DNA of 64,000 nt, from positions 1-64,000 of the forward strand of contig NZ_BMQB01000013.1 in assembly GCF_014647895.1 (NCBI RefSeq), in the 5' to 3' direction. The notes beneath the pieces were generated by a model. That model did no database searches and was not told where the DNA came from. It was given only the letters and a program-made list of their open reading frames with translations. The position numbers were made by a program, and so were the translations under genes. The stretch comes from Pilimelia anulata. GTDB lineage: Bacteria > Actinomycetota > Actinomycetes > Mycobacteriales > Micromonosporaceae. Of this stretch, positions 33,491 to 42,056 are shown piece after piece (the stretch's first letter is position 1; every line of letters begins with the position of its first letter).

Positions 33491-34741
33491 ATGCGGGTCC
33501 ACACGCCGCTGGACGCCCCGCGCTCCGGTGGCGCCGCGGGCCCGGTGGCCCCCGCCCGCCCGGCGCCCGCCGGCGCGACGTACGGCGGCGGCGCCCCGCG
33601 CGGCGGCACCACCTACGGCGCCCCCGCCCCGCCCCCGCCGCCCGGCCGCGGCGGCAAGCGGCGGGCCCGCAGGTCGCCGCTCTGGGCCCGGCTGGTCACC
33701 ACGTTCGGCGTGCTGCTGGTGGTGCTCAGCGGCGCCGCCCTGGCCGGCAAGTCGTTCCTGGTCAACCGGTACGCCGGCAGCGTCAACCAGGCCAGCCTGC
33801 TCAGCGGCGCGGCCACCGCCCGCGGCGGCAACGACCTGCGCGGCCCGATCAACATGCTCCTGCTCGGCGTGGACGAGCGGTCGAGCAACAAGGGCGACAT
33901 GCGGTCCGACTCGATCATCATCCTGCACATCCCGGCCAGCCACGACCAGGCGTACCTGGTCTCGGTGCCGCGCGACTCGTACGTGCAGATCCCCGCCTCG
34001 CCGCAGTCCGGCTTCGGCGGCGGGATGGAGAAGATCACCGAGGCGTTCTACTTCGGCTCCCGCAACGGTCGCGGCCGGGAGGGCGGCGCCCAGCTCGTCG
34101 GCGAGACGCTGCACCAGCTCACCGGCATCAGGTTCAACGGTGCGGCGATCATCGACTTCGGCGGGTTCAAGCGGGTCATCGACGCCCTCGACGGCGTCAA
34201 CATGTGCGTCGACCACGAGGTCGCCTCGATCCACATGCGGTACGTCAACGGCAAGCCCAAGTGGAACGGCGAGGCCAACGGCGCCGGCACGCCCGTCGTG
34301 CACAAGAAGGGCTGCAAGCGGATGGCCGGCTGGGAGGCGCTCGACTTCTCCCGCCAGCGGTACGGCCTGCCCAACGGCGACTACGACCGGCAGCGGCACC
34401 AGCAGCAGCTCGTCAAGAGCATGGCCAAGGAGGCCATGTCCCGCGGCGCGGCCACCGACATCCGCAAGCTGGACGCGCTGGTCCGGGCCGCCGGCAAGGC
34501 GCTGACCATGGACACCGGCGGGGTGCCGGTCGCCGACTTCGCGTACACGCTCAAGGGCATCGCCGCCAAGGACCTGGTGATGGTCCGGACCAACGCCGGC
34601 ACCTTCAACTCCGGCAAGGTCGGCGACACCTCGGTGGAGAACCTCAGCGACGACAGCCTGGCGATGATGCACGCGATCCGGGACGGCAAGCTCGCCGACT
34701 GGCTGATCGGGCACCCGCACTTCATCTCCCCCGGCAAGTGA
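33491..34741 (+). CDS. LytR-CpsA-Psr (LCP) family protein 2
   Basis: Protein of 416 residues. Low-complexity N-terminus rich in Pro, Ala and Gly with a TYGGGAPRGGTTYGAPAP repeat; membrane span at about 70-92 (LVTTFGVLLVVLSGAALAG); LCP domain with INMLLLGVDERSS, DSIIILHIPASHDQAYLVSVPRDSYV, IIDFGGFKRVIDALDGVNM, GWEALDFSRQRYGL. ATG at 33491 is chosen over the GTG at 33482 because AAGGA stands nine bases before it. It is a likely paralogue of the gene upstream, with different N-terminal and loop sequences, perhaps serving another polymer. Confidence 0.92.
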   Translation: MRVHTPLDAPRSGGAAGPVAPARPAPAGATYGGGAPRGGTTYGAPAPPPPPGRGGKRRARRSPLWARLVTTFGVLLVVLSGAALAGKSFLVNRYAGSVNQASLLSGAATARGGNDLRGPINMLLLGVDERSSNKGDMRSDSIIILHIPASHDQAYLVSVPRDSYVQIPASPQSGFGGGMEKITEAFYFGSRNGRGREGGAQLVGETLHQLTGIRFNGAAIIDFGGFKRVIDALDGVNMCVDHEVASIHMRYVNGKPKWNGEANGAGTPVVHKKGCKRMAGWEALDFSRQRYGLPNGDYDRQRHQQQLVKSMAKEAMSRGAATDIRKLDALVRAAGKALTMDTGGVPVADFAYTLKGIAAKDLVMVRTNAGTFNSGKVGDTSVENLSDDSLAMMHAIRDGKLADWLIGHPHFISPGK

Positions 34742-34758
34742 GCCGGGCCCGGCGCGGA

Positions 34759-34764
34759 TAGGGT
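34759..34764 (+). promoter_or_regulatory. -10 box TAGGGT, leaderless start of the rhodanese gene
   Basis: TAGGGT, six bases, then the GTG at 34771. Confidence 0.5.
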
Positions 34765-34770
34765 GGTCCG

Positions 34771-35103
34771 GTGAGCCAGGAGATCGCCGCCGTGGCGGCC
34801 ACCGCCGTCGACGACACCGTGTACCTCGTCGATGTCCGCGAGCCCGACGAGTGGGCCGCCGGCCACGCCCCGGCCGCCCGGCACCTGCCGATGATGGAGA
34901 TCCCGGCCCGGATCGACGAGGTGCCGCGGGACCGCCCGGTCGCCGTCGTCTGCCGGTCCGGCACCCGGTCGGCGCAGGTCATCGCGTACCTCCAGGGCCA
35001 CGGGTACGGCAACCTCAGCAACCTCGACGGCGGCATGCAGGCGTGGGCCGGCAGCGGCCGGCCGATGGTCAGCGAGGACGGCCAGCCGGCCCGGGTGATC
35101 TGA
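34771..35103 (+). CDS. Single-domain rhodanese-like protein
   Basis: Protein of 110 residues. VYLVDVREPDEWAAGHAPAARHLPM, the active-site loop VCRSGTRS with catalytic Cys at about residue 61, and NLDGGMQAWAGSGRP give a complete rhodanese fold. It would carry sulfane sulfur from a donor such as thiosulfate or a persulfide. The glycerophosphodiesterase starts five bases after its stop, so they may share a transcript. Confidence 0.9.
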   Translation: MSQEIAAVAATAVDDTVYLVDVREPDEWAAGHAPAARHLPMMEIPARIDEVPRDRPVAVVCRSGTRSAQVIAYLQGHGYGNLSNLDGGMQAWAGSGRPMVSEDGQPARVI

Positions 35104-35108
35104 CCCCC

Positions 35109-35861
35109 GTGGCCGCGCCGCGCGTCTTCGCCCACCGCGGCGCCTCGGCCGCCCACCCCGAGAACACCCTGGCCGCGTACCAGCGGGCGCTGGCCGACGG
35201 CGCCGACGGCCTGGAGTGCGACGTCCGGCTGACCCGCGACGGGCACCTCGTCTGCGTGCACGACCGGAAGGTCGACCGGACCAGCGACGGGCGCGGCCGG
35301 GTGTCGGCGAAGACGCTGGCCGAGCTGCGCGCGCTGGACTTCGGCTCCTGGCACGGCGCCGGCGCCCCGGCCCGGGTGGTGGCGCTGGCCGAGCTGCTCG
35401 ACGTGGCCGGCGACGCCGGCCGCCCGGTCGAGCTGCTGGTCGAGACCAAGCACCCGAGCCGGTACGGCGCGGCCGTCGAGCGGGCCCTGCGCGACCTGCT
35501 GGTCCGGCACGGCCTCGACGGGGGAGCGGACCGGCCCGTACGGGTGACGGCGATGTCGTTCGCACCCATGGCCGTCCGCCGGGTGCGACAGTGGCTGCCG
35601 GCAATCCCGACCGTCCAGCTTCTCGACCTCCTCCCGCCGGGGATGCGCACCGGGCGACTCCCGTTCGCCGCCCCGATCGCCGGTCCGAGCGTCGCGCTGC
35701 TGCGCTCCCGCCCCGGCCTGGCCGGGGCGCTGCGGGCGGCCGGCAAGCGGATCTACCTGTGGACGGTCAACACCGACGATGAGATCGAGCTGGCCCGCAC
35801 CCACGCCGTCGACGGCGTCATCACCGATCGCCCGGACCGGGTCCGGGATCGACTGGGGTAA
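35109..35861 (+). CDS. Glycerophosphodiester phosphodiesterase
   Basis: Protein of 250 residues, cytoplasmic (no signal). VFAHRGASAAHPENTLAAY supplies the catalytic His and Glu-Asn, GLECDVRLTRDGHLVCVHD the metal-binding Glu and Asp and second His, LLVETKHPSRYG the next Glu, and IYLWTVNTDDEIELA the C-terminal strand. It hydrolyses glycerophosphodiesters to glycerol phosphate and an alcohol. GTG at 35109 begins just before the conserved strand; no earlier start fits in frame without overlap of the rhodanese gene. Confidence 0.92.
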   Translation: MAAPRVFAHRGASAAHPENTLAAYQRALADGADGLECDVRLTRDGHLVCVHDRKVDRTSDGRGRVSAKTLAELRALDFGSWHGAGAPARVVALAELLDVAGDAGRPVELLVETKHPSRYGAAVERALRDLLVRHGLDGGADRPVRVTAMSFAPMAVRRVRQWLPAIPTVQLLDLLPPGMRTGRLPFAAPIAGPSVALLRSRPGLAGALRAAGKRIYLWTVNTDDEIELARTHAVDGVITDRPDRVRDRLG

Positions 35862-35889
35862 CTATCCGGAGCGAGGCACACTTGTCGGC

Positions 35890-36747
35890 ATGGTCGAGCA
35901 CACCGACGCGGTACCCGGGCCCACCGTCGCCGCCCGCCAGCAGGCCCGGCAGCGCCTCGACCGCGACCGGGACCTGTTCATCGCCGCCACCAGCCACGAG
36001 CTGCGCACGCCGGTCACGGTCATCAAGGGGTACGCCGACACGCTGGCCAACCACTGGGAGCACCTGCCCGAGGCCGACCGGCGCGAGGCGGCCCGGGTGA
36101 TCAGCGAGCGGGCCGGCGACCTGGCCCGGCTGGTCGACCGGCTGCTCGCCGCCGCGAGCGAGGCGGACCCGGCCAGCGGCGCCCCGCCGGTCGCGTTCGA
36201 CCTGGTCGACGGGCTGCGCACGGCCGTCGCGGCGCTGCCCGCGGACCTGGCCCGCCGGCTGGTGGTCCAGTTGCCGGCCGGGCTGCCGGGGGCGATCGGG
36301 GACCCGGCCAGCCTCTCCACGGTCCTCACCGAACTCGCCACGAACGCGGACAAGTACTCCCCGGTCGGCTCGCCGATCTGGCTGACCGCCGGGGCGACCG
36401 GCGGGGCGGTCTACTTCCGGGTCAGCGACCAGGGCATCGGGGTCCGCCCCGAGTACGCCGAGCGGGTGTTCGACCGGTTCTGGCAGGGCGAGCAGGCCCC
36501 GGTACCGGCGCCGCGCGGGCCCCGCTCGCTGGGCCGGGCCGACGACGACGGGTACCGCCGGCGGCGGGGTGGCGCGGGTCTCGGCCTCTATCTGGTCCGC
36601 CGGATCGTTGAACGGCAAAACGGATGGGTGTCCTTACGCCCCCGCGAGGGCGGCGGTACGGTCGCAGAGGTGCGCCTGCCGTGCGCGAGAGCCAACCCGT
36701 CCGTGGGCGGTGCGATACCCGGCCCTGCACCGGCGCAGGAGCCGTGA
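35890..36747 (+). CDS. Soluble sensor histidine kinase
   Basis: Protein of 285 residues with no membrane span and no separate sensor domain. HisKA with H-box ATSHELRTP (His36), then HATPase with N-box LTELATNADKYSP, G1 SDQGIGV, F-box VFDRFWQGEQ and G2 GGAGLGLYLV. No response regulator is adjacent, so it is an orphan kinase here. It is followed 26 bases later by an RsbW-like ATPase gene; a joint signalling role is possible but unproven. ATG at 35890 has only a weak upstream purine stretch. Confidence 0.9.
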   Translation: MVEHTDAVPGPTVAARQQARQRLDRDRDLFIAATSHELRTPVTVIKGYADTLANHWEHLPEADRREAARVISERAGDLARLVDRLLAAASEADPASGAPPVAFDLVDGLRTAVAALPADLARRLVVQLPAGLPGAIGDPASLSTVLTELATNADKYSPVGSPIWLTAGATGGAVYFRVSDQGIGVRPEYAERVFDRFWQGEQAPVPAPRGPRSLGRADDDGYRRRRGGAGLGLYLVRRIVERQNGWVSLRPREGGGTVAEVRLPCARANPSVGGAIPGPAPAQEP

Positions 36748-36773
36748 GCGATGCGGTATCGGGAGGCGGGAGC

Positions 36774-37226
36774 GTGACGATGATGGCCGTCGCTGAACGG
36801 GCCTGGTGCCTGGTCGTGCCACACCACGCCCGCGGCGCCCGGGTCGCCCGGCACCGACTGACGGCGGAGCTGACCGGCGCGGTCGACACCCCGCTGCTGA
36901 TGGACGTGGTCGCGGTCGTCGCCGAGCTGGTCGGCAACGCGATCCGGCACGCCGAGCCGCTGCCCGGCGGCGTCGTCCGGGTGGCCTGGCGGCTGGCGCC
37001 GGCCGACGGCGACGCGGTGGTGGAGATCCGGGTGACCGACGGCGGGTCCGGGGCGGCCGTACCGCGGGCCCGGGCCGCCGAGCCGGAGGCCACCGGCGGG
37101 CGCGGCCTCGGCATCGTGGCGGCGCTGGCCGACCGCTGGGGCGTGGACCGCGACGGCCTCGGCCAGAGCGTCTGGGCCGAGCTGTCCGCCCTGACGGCGA
37201 CGAACCGCGCGACGCCCGCGGGCTGA
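36774..37226 (+). CDS. RsbW-like ATP-binding protein (anti-sigma/serine kinase fold)
   Basis: Protein of 150 residues, GHKL ATPase only. N-box VAELVGNAIRHAEP, G1 VTDGGSGAAVP, G2 GGRGLGIVAALADRWG. Small stand-alone proteins like this usually bind or phosphorylate sigma-factor regulators, and are numerous in actinomycetes. GTG at 36774 has GGGAGG eight bases ahead; ATGs at 36780 and 36783 are alternatives. No sigma factor or anti-anti-sigma gene lies beside it. Confidence 0.85.
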   Translation: MTMMAVAERAWCLVVPHHARGARVARHRLTAELTGAVDTPLLMDVVAVVAELVGNAIRHAEPLPGGVVRVAWRLAPADGDAVVEIRVTDGGSGAAVPRARAAEPEATGGRGLGIVAALADRWGVDRDGLGQSVWAELSALTATNRATPAG

Positions 37227-37239
37227 CCCGCGGGTGCAT

Positions 37240-37245
37240 TAGGGT
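37240..37245 (+). promoter_or_regulatory. -10 box TAGGGT, leaderless start of the DUF5926 gene
   Basis: TAGGGT, six bases, then the GTG at 37252. This supports that GTG over the one at 37246. Confidence 0.5.
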
Positions 37246-37251
37246 GTGCCC

Positions 37252-38127
37252 GTGAGCAAGCGGCGGAAGAACCCGGTCGGCGCGCCGAAGCGCGAGAAGG
37301 TACGCGACATTTTCGTCGTCCGCCCCTTCGAGGGGCTGGCCGACGAGGCGGAGTGGATCGCGCTGCGCGAGCTGGTCCCCGCGGCCACCGTGCCGCTGAC
37401 GCTGTCGGCCGAATTGTCCGACAAGTACGGCGACAAGGACATCCTCCTGGTCAGCGTCCTGCCGGGCGCCATCCCGGTGCAGGTCCGGCCCGAGGGGCAG
37501 ATCGTGCTGGCGTTGCAGCGGCACCAGCAGTCCGGCGACGTCAACCGCGACCTGGCCTGCTCGCTGCTCGCCGCGCTGGAGACCGAGCCGGGCAAGCCGG
37601 TCGCCGTACCGCCGCTGCCGGGCGAGGGCCCGCGGCTGGCCGACGTCCTCACCGACGGGCCGCTGGACATCACCGTGCACAGCGGATTCGAGTTCTGGGC
37701 CGGGCCCGAGGGCGCCGACTCGCCGCAGTGGCAGGCCGTGCTCGAGCAGGCCAACGCGGCGGCGTACCCCACGCAGAAGCTGACCGCGGCGCCCGGCGCG
37801 TACTGGTGCAAGGCCACCGAGCGGGCGCACGTGCGCTGGGTGCTCACCGACGACGAGGACCGGGCGCTGGCCGCGCTGGCCCGGCTGTCCGCCGCGGGCG
37901 AGCTGCTGCTCGGCGAGGGCACGAAGTTCGCCGGGATGTTCCGGGTGCACGGCCGGCTGGCCCCCGTGTGGGACCTGCCGGTGGGCACGCCGGCCGGCGA
38001 CTGGGACGCGCCGCTGGCCGCGCTGGTCGAGCGGTACCGCGCCGCGCTGGCCGACGGGGCGCCGCTCACCGCCGACCAGCGCCGGGCCCGGCAGGGCCTG
38101 CTGGGCCGTCAGCTCAGCCTGCGCTGA
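37252..38127 (+). CDS. DUF5926 family protein
   Basis: Protein of 291 residues with a basic N-terminus (SKRRKNPVGAPKREKVRDIF). It contains the segment FVVRPFEGLADEAEWIALRE and a VPAATVPLTL stretch typical of this actinobacterial family of unknown function. No membrane segment, signal or catalytic motif was recognised. It is cytoplasmic by inference and convergent with the arginine deiminase gene. Confidence 0.8.
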   Translation: MSKRRKNPVGAPKREKVRDIFVVRPFEGLADEAEWIALRELVPAATVPLTLSAELSDKYGDKDILLVSVLPGAIPVQVRPEGQIVLALQRHQQSGDVNRDLACSLLAALETEPGKPVAVPPLPGEGPRLADVLTDGPLDITVHSGFEFWAGPEGADSPQWQAVLEQANAAAYPTQKLTAAPGAYWCKATERAHVRWVLTDDEDRALAALARLSAAGELLLGEGTKFAGMFRVHGRLAPVWDLPVGTPAGDWDAPLAALVERYRAALADGAPLTADQRRARQGLLGRQLSLR

Positions 38128-38208
38128 CCCGCCGCCGGCCCGGGTCGGGGGTCGCCTCGGGCCGCGCAGCCGACCGGGCCGCGCGGTCGCGCCGGGCGAC
38201 GCCGCCGG

Positions 38209-39417
38209 CTAGTCGGTGACCAGCGGGGCGCGGGTGATCGGGCAGGACATGCAGCGCGGCCCGCCGCGCCCCGAGCCCAGCTCCGATCCGGCGATCCGGA
38301 TCACCTCGATGCCGGCCCGCTCCAGGTGGGCGTTGGTCTCGACGTTGCGCTCGTACGCCACGCACACCCGCGGGGCGATGGCCAGCGTGTTGTTGCCGTC
38401 GTCCCACTGCTCGCGCTCGGCCGTGACCGGGTCCAGGCCGGTGTCGATGATCCGCAGCCGGTCGATCCCCATCGCGCCGGCCGCGGCGACCACGAACGGC
38501 GCCGGCTTGCCCACGACGGGCTCGCCGTCGGGGCTTCGCTGGACCGGGTACGCGACCAGGTCGTCGGCGAGGTTCGGGTACATCACCACGGCGTCGACGT
38601 CGACCATCGTGCAGACGGTGTCCAGGTGCATGGTGGCCCGCTGCTGGGCGATCGGCACGACCAGGACGGTGTGCGCCAGCTCCCGGACGAACACCCGCCG
38701 GGCCAGCCGCTCGGCGCCGGCCGGGGTGGTCCGCTCGCCGACCCCGACCGCGAGCACGCCGGGGGCGAGCAGCAGGACGTCGCCGCCCTCCAGCAGCTCC
38801 AGCCCCGGCTCGTACAGCAGCGGGGTCCCGACGAACCGCGGGTGGTGCCGGTAGATGGCCCGGGTGATCGTGGTCTCCCGCCGCCGGGCGGGCATGGCCA
38901 GGCTGGTGACCGCCACGTGCCCGCGCACCCAGGCGGAGGAGTCCCGGGTGAAGAGCAGGTTCGGCAGCGGGTCGATGACGAACGAGTGCCGGTCCAGCAG
39001 GCTGTACACCAGGCCGCGGCCGCCCCCGGCGGCCAGCAGCTCCTCCCGGGCGAGCCCGGCGGTGAGCACGCCGGCCAGCTCGGGCGGGGGGAGGTCGTCG
39101 AGGTACTCGGCGACCTCGTCGCGCAGGGTGTCGCCGAGCCGGGGGTCGCCCAGGACCGCGCCGATCAGCTCGGCCCGGGCCCGGCCGACGGTGAGTACCT
39201 CGGCCAGGAGCTGACCCAGGTACAGCACCTCGACGCCGCGCTGGCGCAGCGCGTCGGCGAACGCGTCGTGCTCCTCCTGGGCCCGGCCGACCCAGGGGAT
39301 GCCGTCGAAGAGGAGGGAGTCGTTGTTGCGGGGGGTGAGGCGGGCCAGCTCGGCCCCGGGGCGGTGCAGCAGCACGGTGTGGAGCTGCCCCACCTCGCTG
39401 TCGACATAGTGGGTCAC
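38209..39417 (-). CDS. arcA: Arginine deiminase
   Basis: Protein of 402 residues, the usual length. N-terminal SEVGQLHTVLLHRPGAELARLTPRN; VYSLLDRHSFVIDPLPNLLFTRDSSAWV with the FTRD motif; LELLEGGDVLLLAPGVLAVGVGERT; MHLDTVCTMVD with the catalytic His; and GGPRCMSCPITR with the nucleophile Cys near the C-terminus. It hydrolyses arginine to citrulline and ammonia. No arcB or arcC lies next to it, so it is not in a full deiminase operon. GTG start, probably leaderless. Confidence 0.95.
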   Translation of the reverse strand: MTHYVDSEVGQLHTVLLHRPGAELARLTPRNNDSLLFDGIPWVGRAQEEHDAFADALRQRGVEVLYLGQLLAEVLTVGRARAELIGAVLGDPRLGDTLRDEVAEYLDDLPPPELAGVLTAGLAREELLAAGGGRGLVYSLLDRHSFVIDPLPNLLFTRDSSAWVRGHVAVTSLAMPARRRETTITRAIYRHHPRFVGTPLLYEPGLELLEGGDVLLLAPGVLAVGVGERTTPAGAERLARRVFVRELAHTVLVVPIAQQRATMHLDTVCTMVDVDAVVMYPNLADDLVAYPVQRSPDGEPVVGKPAPFVVAAAGAMGIDRLRIIDTGLDPVTAEREQWDDGNNTLAIAPRVCVAYERNVETNAHLERAGIEVIRIAGSELGSGRGGPRCMSCPITRAPLVTD

Positions 39418-39424
39418 AAGCCGC

Positions 39425-39430
39425 AGCGTA
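39425..39430 (-). promoter_or_regulatory. -10 box TACGCT, leaderless start of arcA
   Basis: Minus-strand TACGCT, seven bases, then the GTG at 39417. Confidence 0.5.
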
Positions 39431-39749
39431 GATCAGATCACAGCGCTGCGCGCCGCGGACGAATAGCCTGGCACCGTTCCGCGCCCGCGTGCGGGGCCGG
39501 AGGCGAATGAGATACGCATTCACTTCCCTCATTCATCAATCGTTCGACGCAAGAACCTTGCCTGAAACGGGGGTTGGCGACTTACGGTGATGGAGTCACA
39601 ACTCAATGCCTACACAACTGACGTAGCTGCCCGCCGGACGGTTCCGGCGTCCGCGGCCGATCGCTGAGAAGGACCATGACCGCCCGAACGACACCGACCG
39701 CCGCAGTCACCACGATCGCCACAGCCACGATCAGCGCCGGAGGTAAGCG
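39431..39749. other. Intergenic region with an AT-richer island upstream of the NERD-like gene
   Basis: No gene found. A TAGCCT at 39464-39469 is a candidate plus-strand -10. Bases about 39500-39620 are much richer in A/T than the rest of the window and contain the inverted repeat GAATGAG (39505-39511) / CTCATTC (39528-39534) and the palindromic GAGTCACAACTC (39593-39604). TTGCCT at 39558 and TACGGT at 39583 are a weak promoter pair with a long 19-base spacer. Confidence 0.45.
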
Positions 39750-40451
39750 ATGACAGGGATCCCGAAGCAGCGCCGCGGAGACAACAGTGAGGAGGGGGCA
39801 CCGACCTTGCCGACCGCTCAGGCCCGCCCCGCCACCCCGCTCGACTGGCTCCGCCGCCGCCGCGCCCGCCGCGACGTGCGCCGGACCGAGGCCGCCGGCA
39901 ACCGCGCCGCCGACCGCCTCGGCGAGCTGGGCCCCGGCTGGCACGTCGTCGACTGGCCGCGGACCGACGACCTGCCCCACCTCGGCGAGCAGGCCGGGTT
40001 CCTCGTGATCGGACCCGGCGGCGTCTTCGCCGTCACGGTCGCCGACCACGGGCGCAGCACCGTGCTCATCGCCGGCGACGTGGTGCAGATCAACGGCCGC
40101 CGCCCCCCGTACATCCCGCACGCCCGCAAGGACGCCGCGGCGGCCAGCCGGGTGCTGTCCAAGGCGGTCGGGATGGACGTACCGGTGTTCGCCGTCCTCG
40201 CCTTCGTCGGCACCGGGCGGATCAGCATGCACGGCCTGCCCCGCGACTGCATGCTCACCAGCTACCGCGTGCTGGACCGGCTGCTGCTGGCCGGCGGCGA
40301 CCGGATCAGCCCGCACACCGCGGAGAAGCTCGCCCACGTCGCCGGCGACCCGGCGACGTGGATCAACCCGCCGTACCGCTCGTCCGACGACGACGACCGG
40401 GACCGGCAGGACCGGGCCCCGAACTCCGCCCCGGAGCCCAGCCAGAGCTGA
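39750..40451 (+). CDS. NERD-like domain protein with altered catalytic residues
   Basis: Protein of 233 residues. The middle (about 45-150) follows the nuclease-related NERD pattern: GNRAADRLGELGPGWHVVDW, then FLVIGPGGVFAVTVADH, then GDVVQINGRR and ARKDAAAASRVL. In active NERD nucleases the strand before IGPGG holds an Asp and the following strand a Lys; here these read GEQAGFLV and TVADH, so nuclease activity is doubtful. A highly acidic and basic tail (DDDDRDRQDR) ends the protein. No membrane helix. ATG at 39750; a downstream start is possible. Confidence 0.6.
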   Translation: MTGIPKQRRGDNSEEGAPTLPTAQARPATPLDWLRRRRARRDVRRTEAAGNRAADRLGELGPGWHVVDWPRTDDLPHLGEQAGFLVIGPGGVFAVTVADHGRSTVLIAGDVVQINGRRPPYIPHARKDAAAASRVLSKAVGMDVPVFAVLAFVGTGRISMHGLPRDCMLTSYRVLDRLLLAGGDRISPHTAEKLAHVAGDPATWINPPYRSSDDDDRDRQDRAPNSAPEPSQS

Positions 40452-40513
40452 GCCCGCGGCGGTCCGCCGACAATTTCGCACCCACGGCGCTCGTCGGTGG
40501 CGTTCGGACCGGC

Positions 40514-40519
40514 TAGCGT
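40514..40519 (+). promoter_or_regulatory. Candidate -10 box (TAGCGT) for the PAS-like gene
   Basis: TAGCGT would start transcription near 40527, giving a short leader with GGAG (40535-40538) five bases before the GTG at 40544. Confidence 0.45.
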
Positions 40520-40543
40520 GGCGCGTATGCCGCCGGAGTACCC

Positions 40544-41032
40544 GTGGGAGGTGCAGTGGCGCACGTCGAACTCTCGCTATCCGAATCCACCGGCCCGCCC
40601 CGGCACCGGGCCGGGGGGGCCGGGCCGTCCGGGGCGGACGGCAACCCGCCGGCGGGCAGCCTCGCCCGGTGGAGCGCCGCGGTCTCCGCGGCCGACGAAC
40701 CCTGCCTGGTACTGGACGTCGACGGCGGCATCGTCGCCGCCTCGGCCGCCTGCCACACCCTGCTCGGCCTGGGGGCGCCGGGCAGCGTGGTGGGCCGATA
40801 CCTGCTCGACGGGGTGCTGCACCTCGTCGATTTCACCGCCGAGCGCCGGCTCCTGCCCGACGCCGACATCGACGCGATCCCGCCGCTGCTCGCCCTCTCC
40901 TCGGGGCGCCAGACGCGCGGGCTCATGCGGGTGCACGACGGCGCGTACGACGTGACCGTCGACGGCATCGCCGTCCCGCTGCGCGACGCCGACCGGGTGG
41001 TCGGGTCGCTCACCTTCTTCAGCGCGATCTGA
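40544..41032 (+). CDS. PAS-like single-domain protein
   Basis: Protein of 162 residues. After a disordered N-terminus, SLARWSAAVSAADEPCLVLDVDGGIVAASAACHTLLGL...GRYLLDGV resembles the first half of a PAS domain, and DADRVVGSLTFFSAI the last strand. It has no output domain and probably interacts with a partner. GTG at 40544 or 40556 are both possible. It sits 21 bases before pheA, which has its own -10 box. Confidence 0.6.
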   Translation: MGGAVAHVELSLSESTGPPRHRAGGAGPSGADGNPPAGSLARWSAAVSAADEPCLVLDVDGGIVAASAACHTLLGLGAPGSVVGRYLLDGVLHLVDFTAERRLLPDADIDAIPPLLALSSGRQTRGLMRVHDGAYDVTVDGIAVPLRDADRVVGSLTFFSAI

Positions 41033-41040
41033 CCTCCGCG

Positions 41041-41046
41041 TAGGCT
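41041..41046 (+). promoter_or_regulatory. -10 box TAGGCT, leaderless start of pheA
   Basis: TAGGCT, seven bases, then the ATG at 41054. Confidence 0.55.
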
Positions 41047-41053
41047 GGCCGGC

Positions 41054-42010
41054 ATGCCCGGCGTACCCCCGACCCGCTTCGTCTTCCTCGGCCCCGAGGG
41101 CACGTTCGCCGAGCAGGCGCTGCGCTCGCTGCCCGCCGCCGAGCGCGGCACCCGCACCCCGGTGCCGAGCGTGCCCGAGGCGCTGGACGCCGTCCGGGCC
41201 GGCGACGCCGACGCGGCCCTGGTCCCGCTGGAGAACTCCGTCGGCGGCGCCGTCGGCGTGACCCTGGACGAGCTGGCCGTCGGCGATCCGCTGATGATCA
41301 TCCGGGAGGTCGTGCTCCCGGTGAACTTCGTCCTCGCCACCCGCGCCGACGGCCCGGCGGCCGCCGCCGCGCTGCGCACGGTCGCCGCGCACCCGCAGGC
41401 CGCCGCGCAGTGCCGGCGCTGGCTGCGGGCGTACGCGCCGGACGCCGAGGTCGCCGAGGCGCTGTCCAACGCGGCCGCCGCGGCCGCCGCGGCCGCGGGC
41501 GAGGTGGACGCCGCGATCTGCGCGCCGGTGGGCCTGCGCCGGTACCGGCTGCGCGCCCTCGCCGAGCGGATCGCCGACCGGCCCGACGCGCTGACCCGGT
41601 TCGCCCTGGTCGGGCGCCCCGCCGCGCCGTCCCCGCCGTCCGGCGACGACATCACCACGATGGCCGTCTTCCTGGACCGGGACCGGGTCGGCGGGCTCGC
41701 CGCCGTGCTGACCGAGCTGGCCGTCCGCGGGGTGAACCTGACCCGGATCGAGTCCCGGCCGACCGGCGAGTCGCTGGGCAGCTATGTGTTCTTCATCGAC
41801 TGCGTCGGGCACCTGGCCCACGCCCGGCTGGGCGAGGCCCTGATGGGGCTGCGCCGGGTCTGCTCCGACGTGCGCTTCCTCGGCTCGTACCCGCGGCACC
41901 GGCTCACCGCGGCGCCGCCGTCACCCCGGCCGCCGGCCGGGCAGGCCGACGAGGACTTCGCCGACGCCGCCGCCTGGCTGGGGCGGGTGCGGGCCGGGCG
42001 CCCGTACTGA
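41054..42010 (+). CDS. pheA: Prephenate dehydratase
   Basis: Protein of 318 residues. N-terminal FLGPEGTFAEQALRSL, LVPLENSVGGAVG, the catalytic-region LTRFALVGRP, then an ACT regulatory domain (MAVFLDRDRVGGLAAVL...NLTRIESRP) where the ESRP motif binds phenylalanine. It converts prephenate to phenylpyruvate in phenylalanine synthesis and is monofunctional, without a chorismate mutase domain. A run of nine alanines near residue 140 reflects a GCGGCCGCC repeat. A hairpin follows at 42018-42046. Confidence 0.96.
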   Translation: MPGVPPTRFVFLGPEGTFAEQALRSLPAAERGTRTPVPSVPEALDAVRAGDADAALVPLENSVGGAVGVTLDELAVGDPLMIIREVVLPVNFVLATRADGPAAAAALRTVAAHPQAAAQCRRWLRAYAPDAEVAEALSNAAAAAAAAAGEVDAAICAPVGLRRYRLRALAERIADRPDALTRFALVGRPAAPSPPSGDDITTMAVFLDRDRVGGLAAVLTELAVRGVNLTRIESRPTGESLGSYVFFIDCVGHLAHARLGEALMGLRRVCSDVRFLGSYPRHRLTAAPPSPRPPAGQADEDFADAAAWLGRVRAGRPY

Positions 42011-42017
42011 CATCGGC

Positions 42018-42046
42018 CGCGGGACCGCCGCGCCGGCGGCCCCGCG
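42018..42046. terminator. Hairpin between convergent pheA and AIM24-family genes
   Basis: CGCGGG-A-CCGCCG pairs with CGGCGG-C-CCCGCG across a three-base loop, with one A/C mismatch. No T-run. It is placed to serve both strands. Confidence 0.6.
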
Positions 42047-42056
42047 ACGCGGCCGG

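Noticed and set aside
40497..40955. A plus-strand frame with ATG at 40527 just after the TAGCGT box
   Set aside because: The position would suit a leaderless start, but the encoded sequence becomes Arg/Thr/Pro-rich and overlaps the PAS-like frame, which has recognisable structure. Kept only as an oddity.
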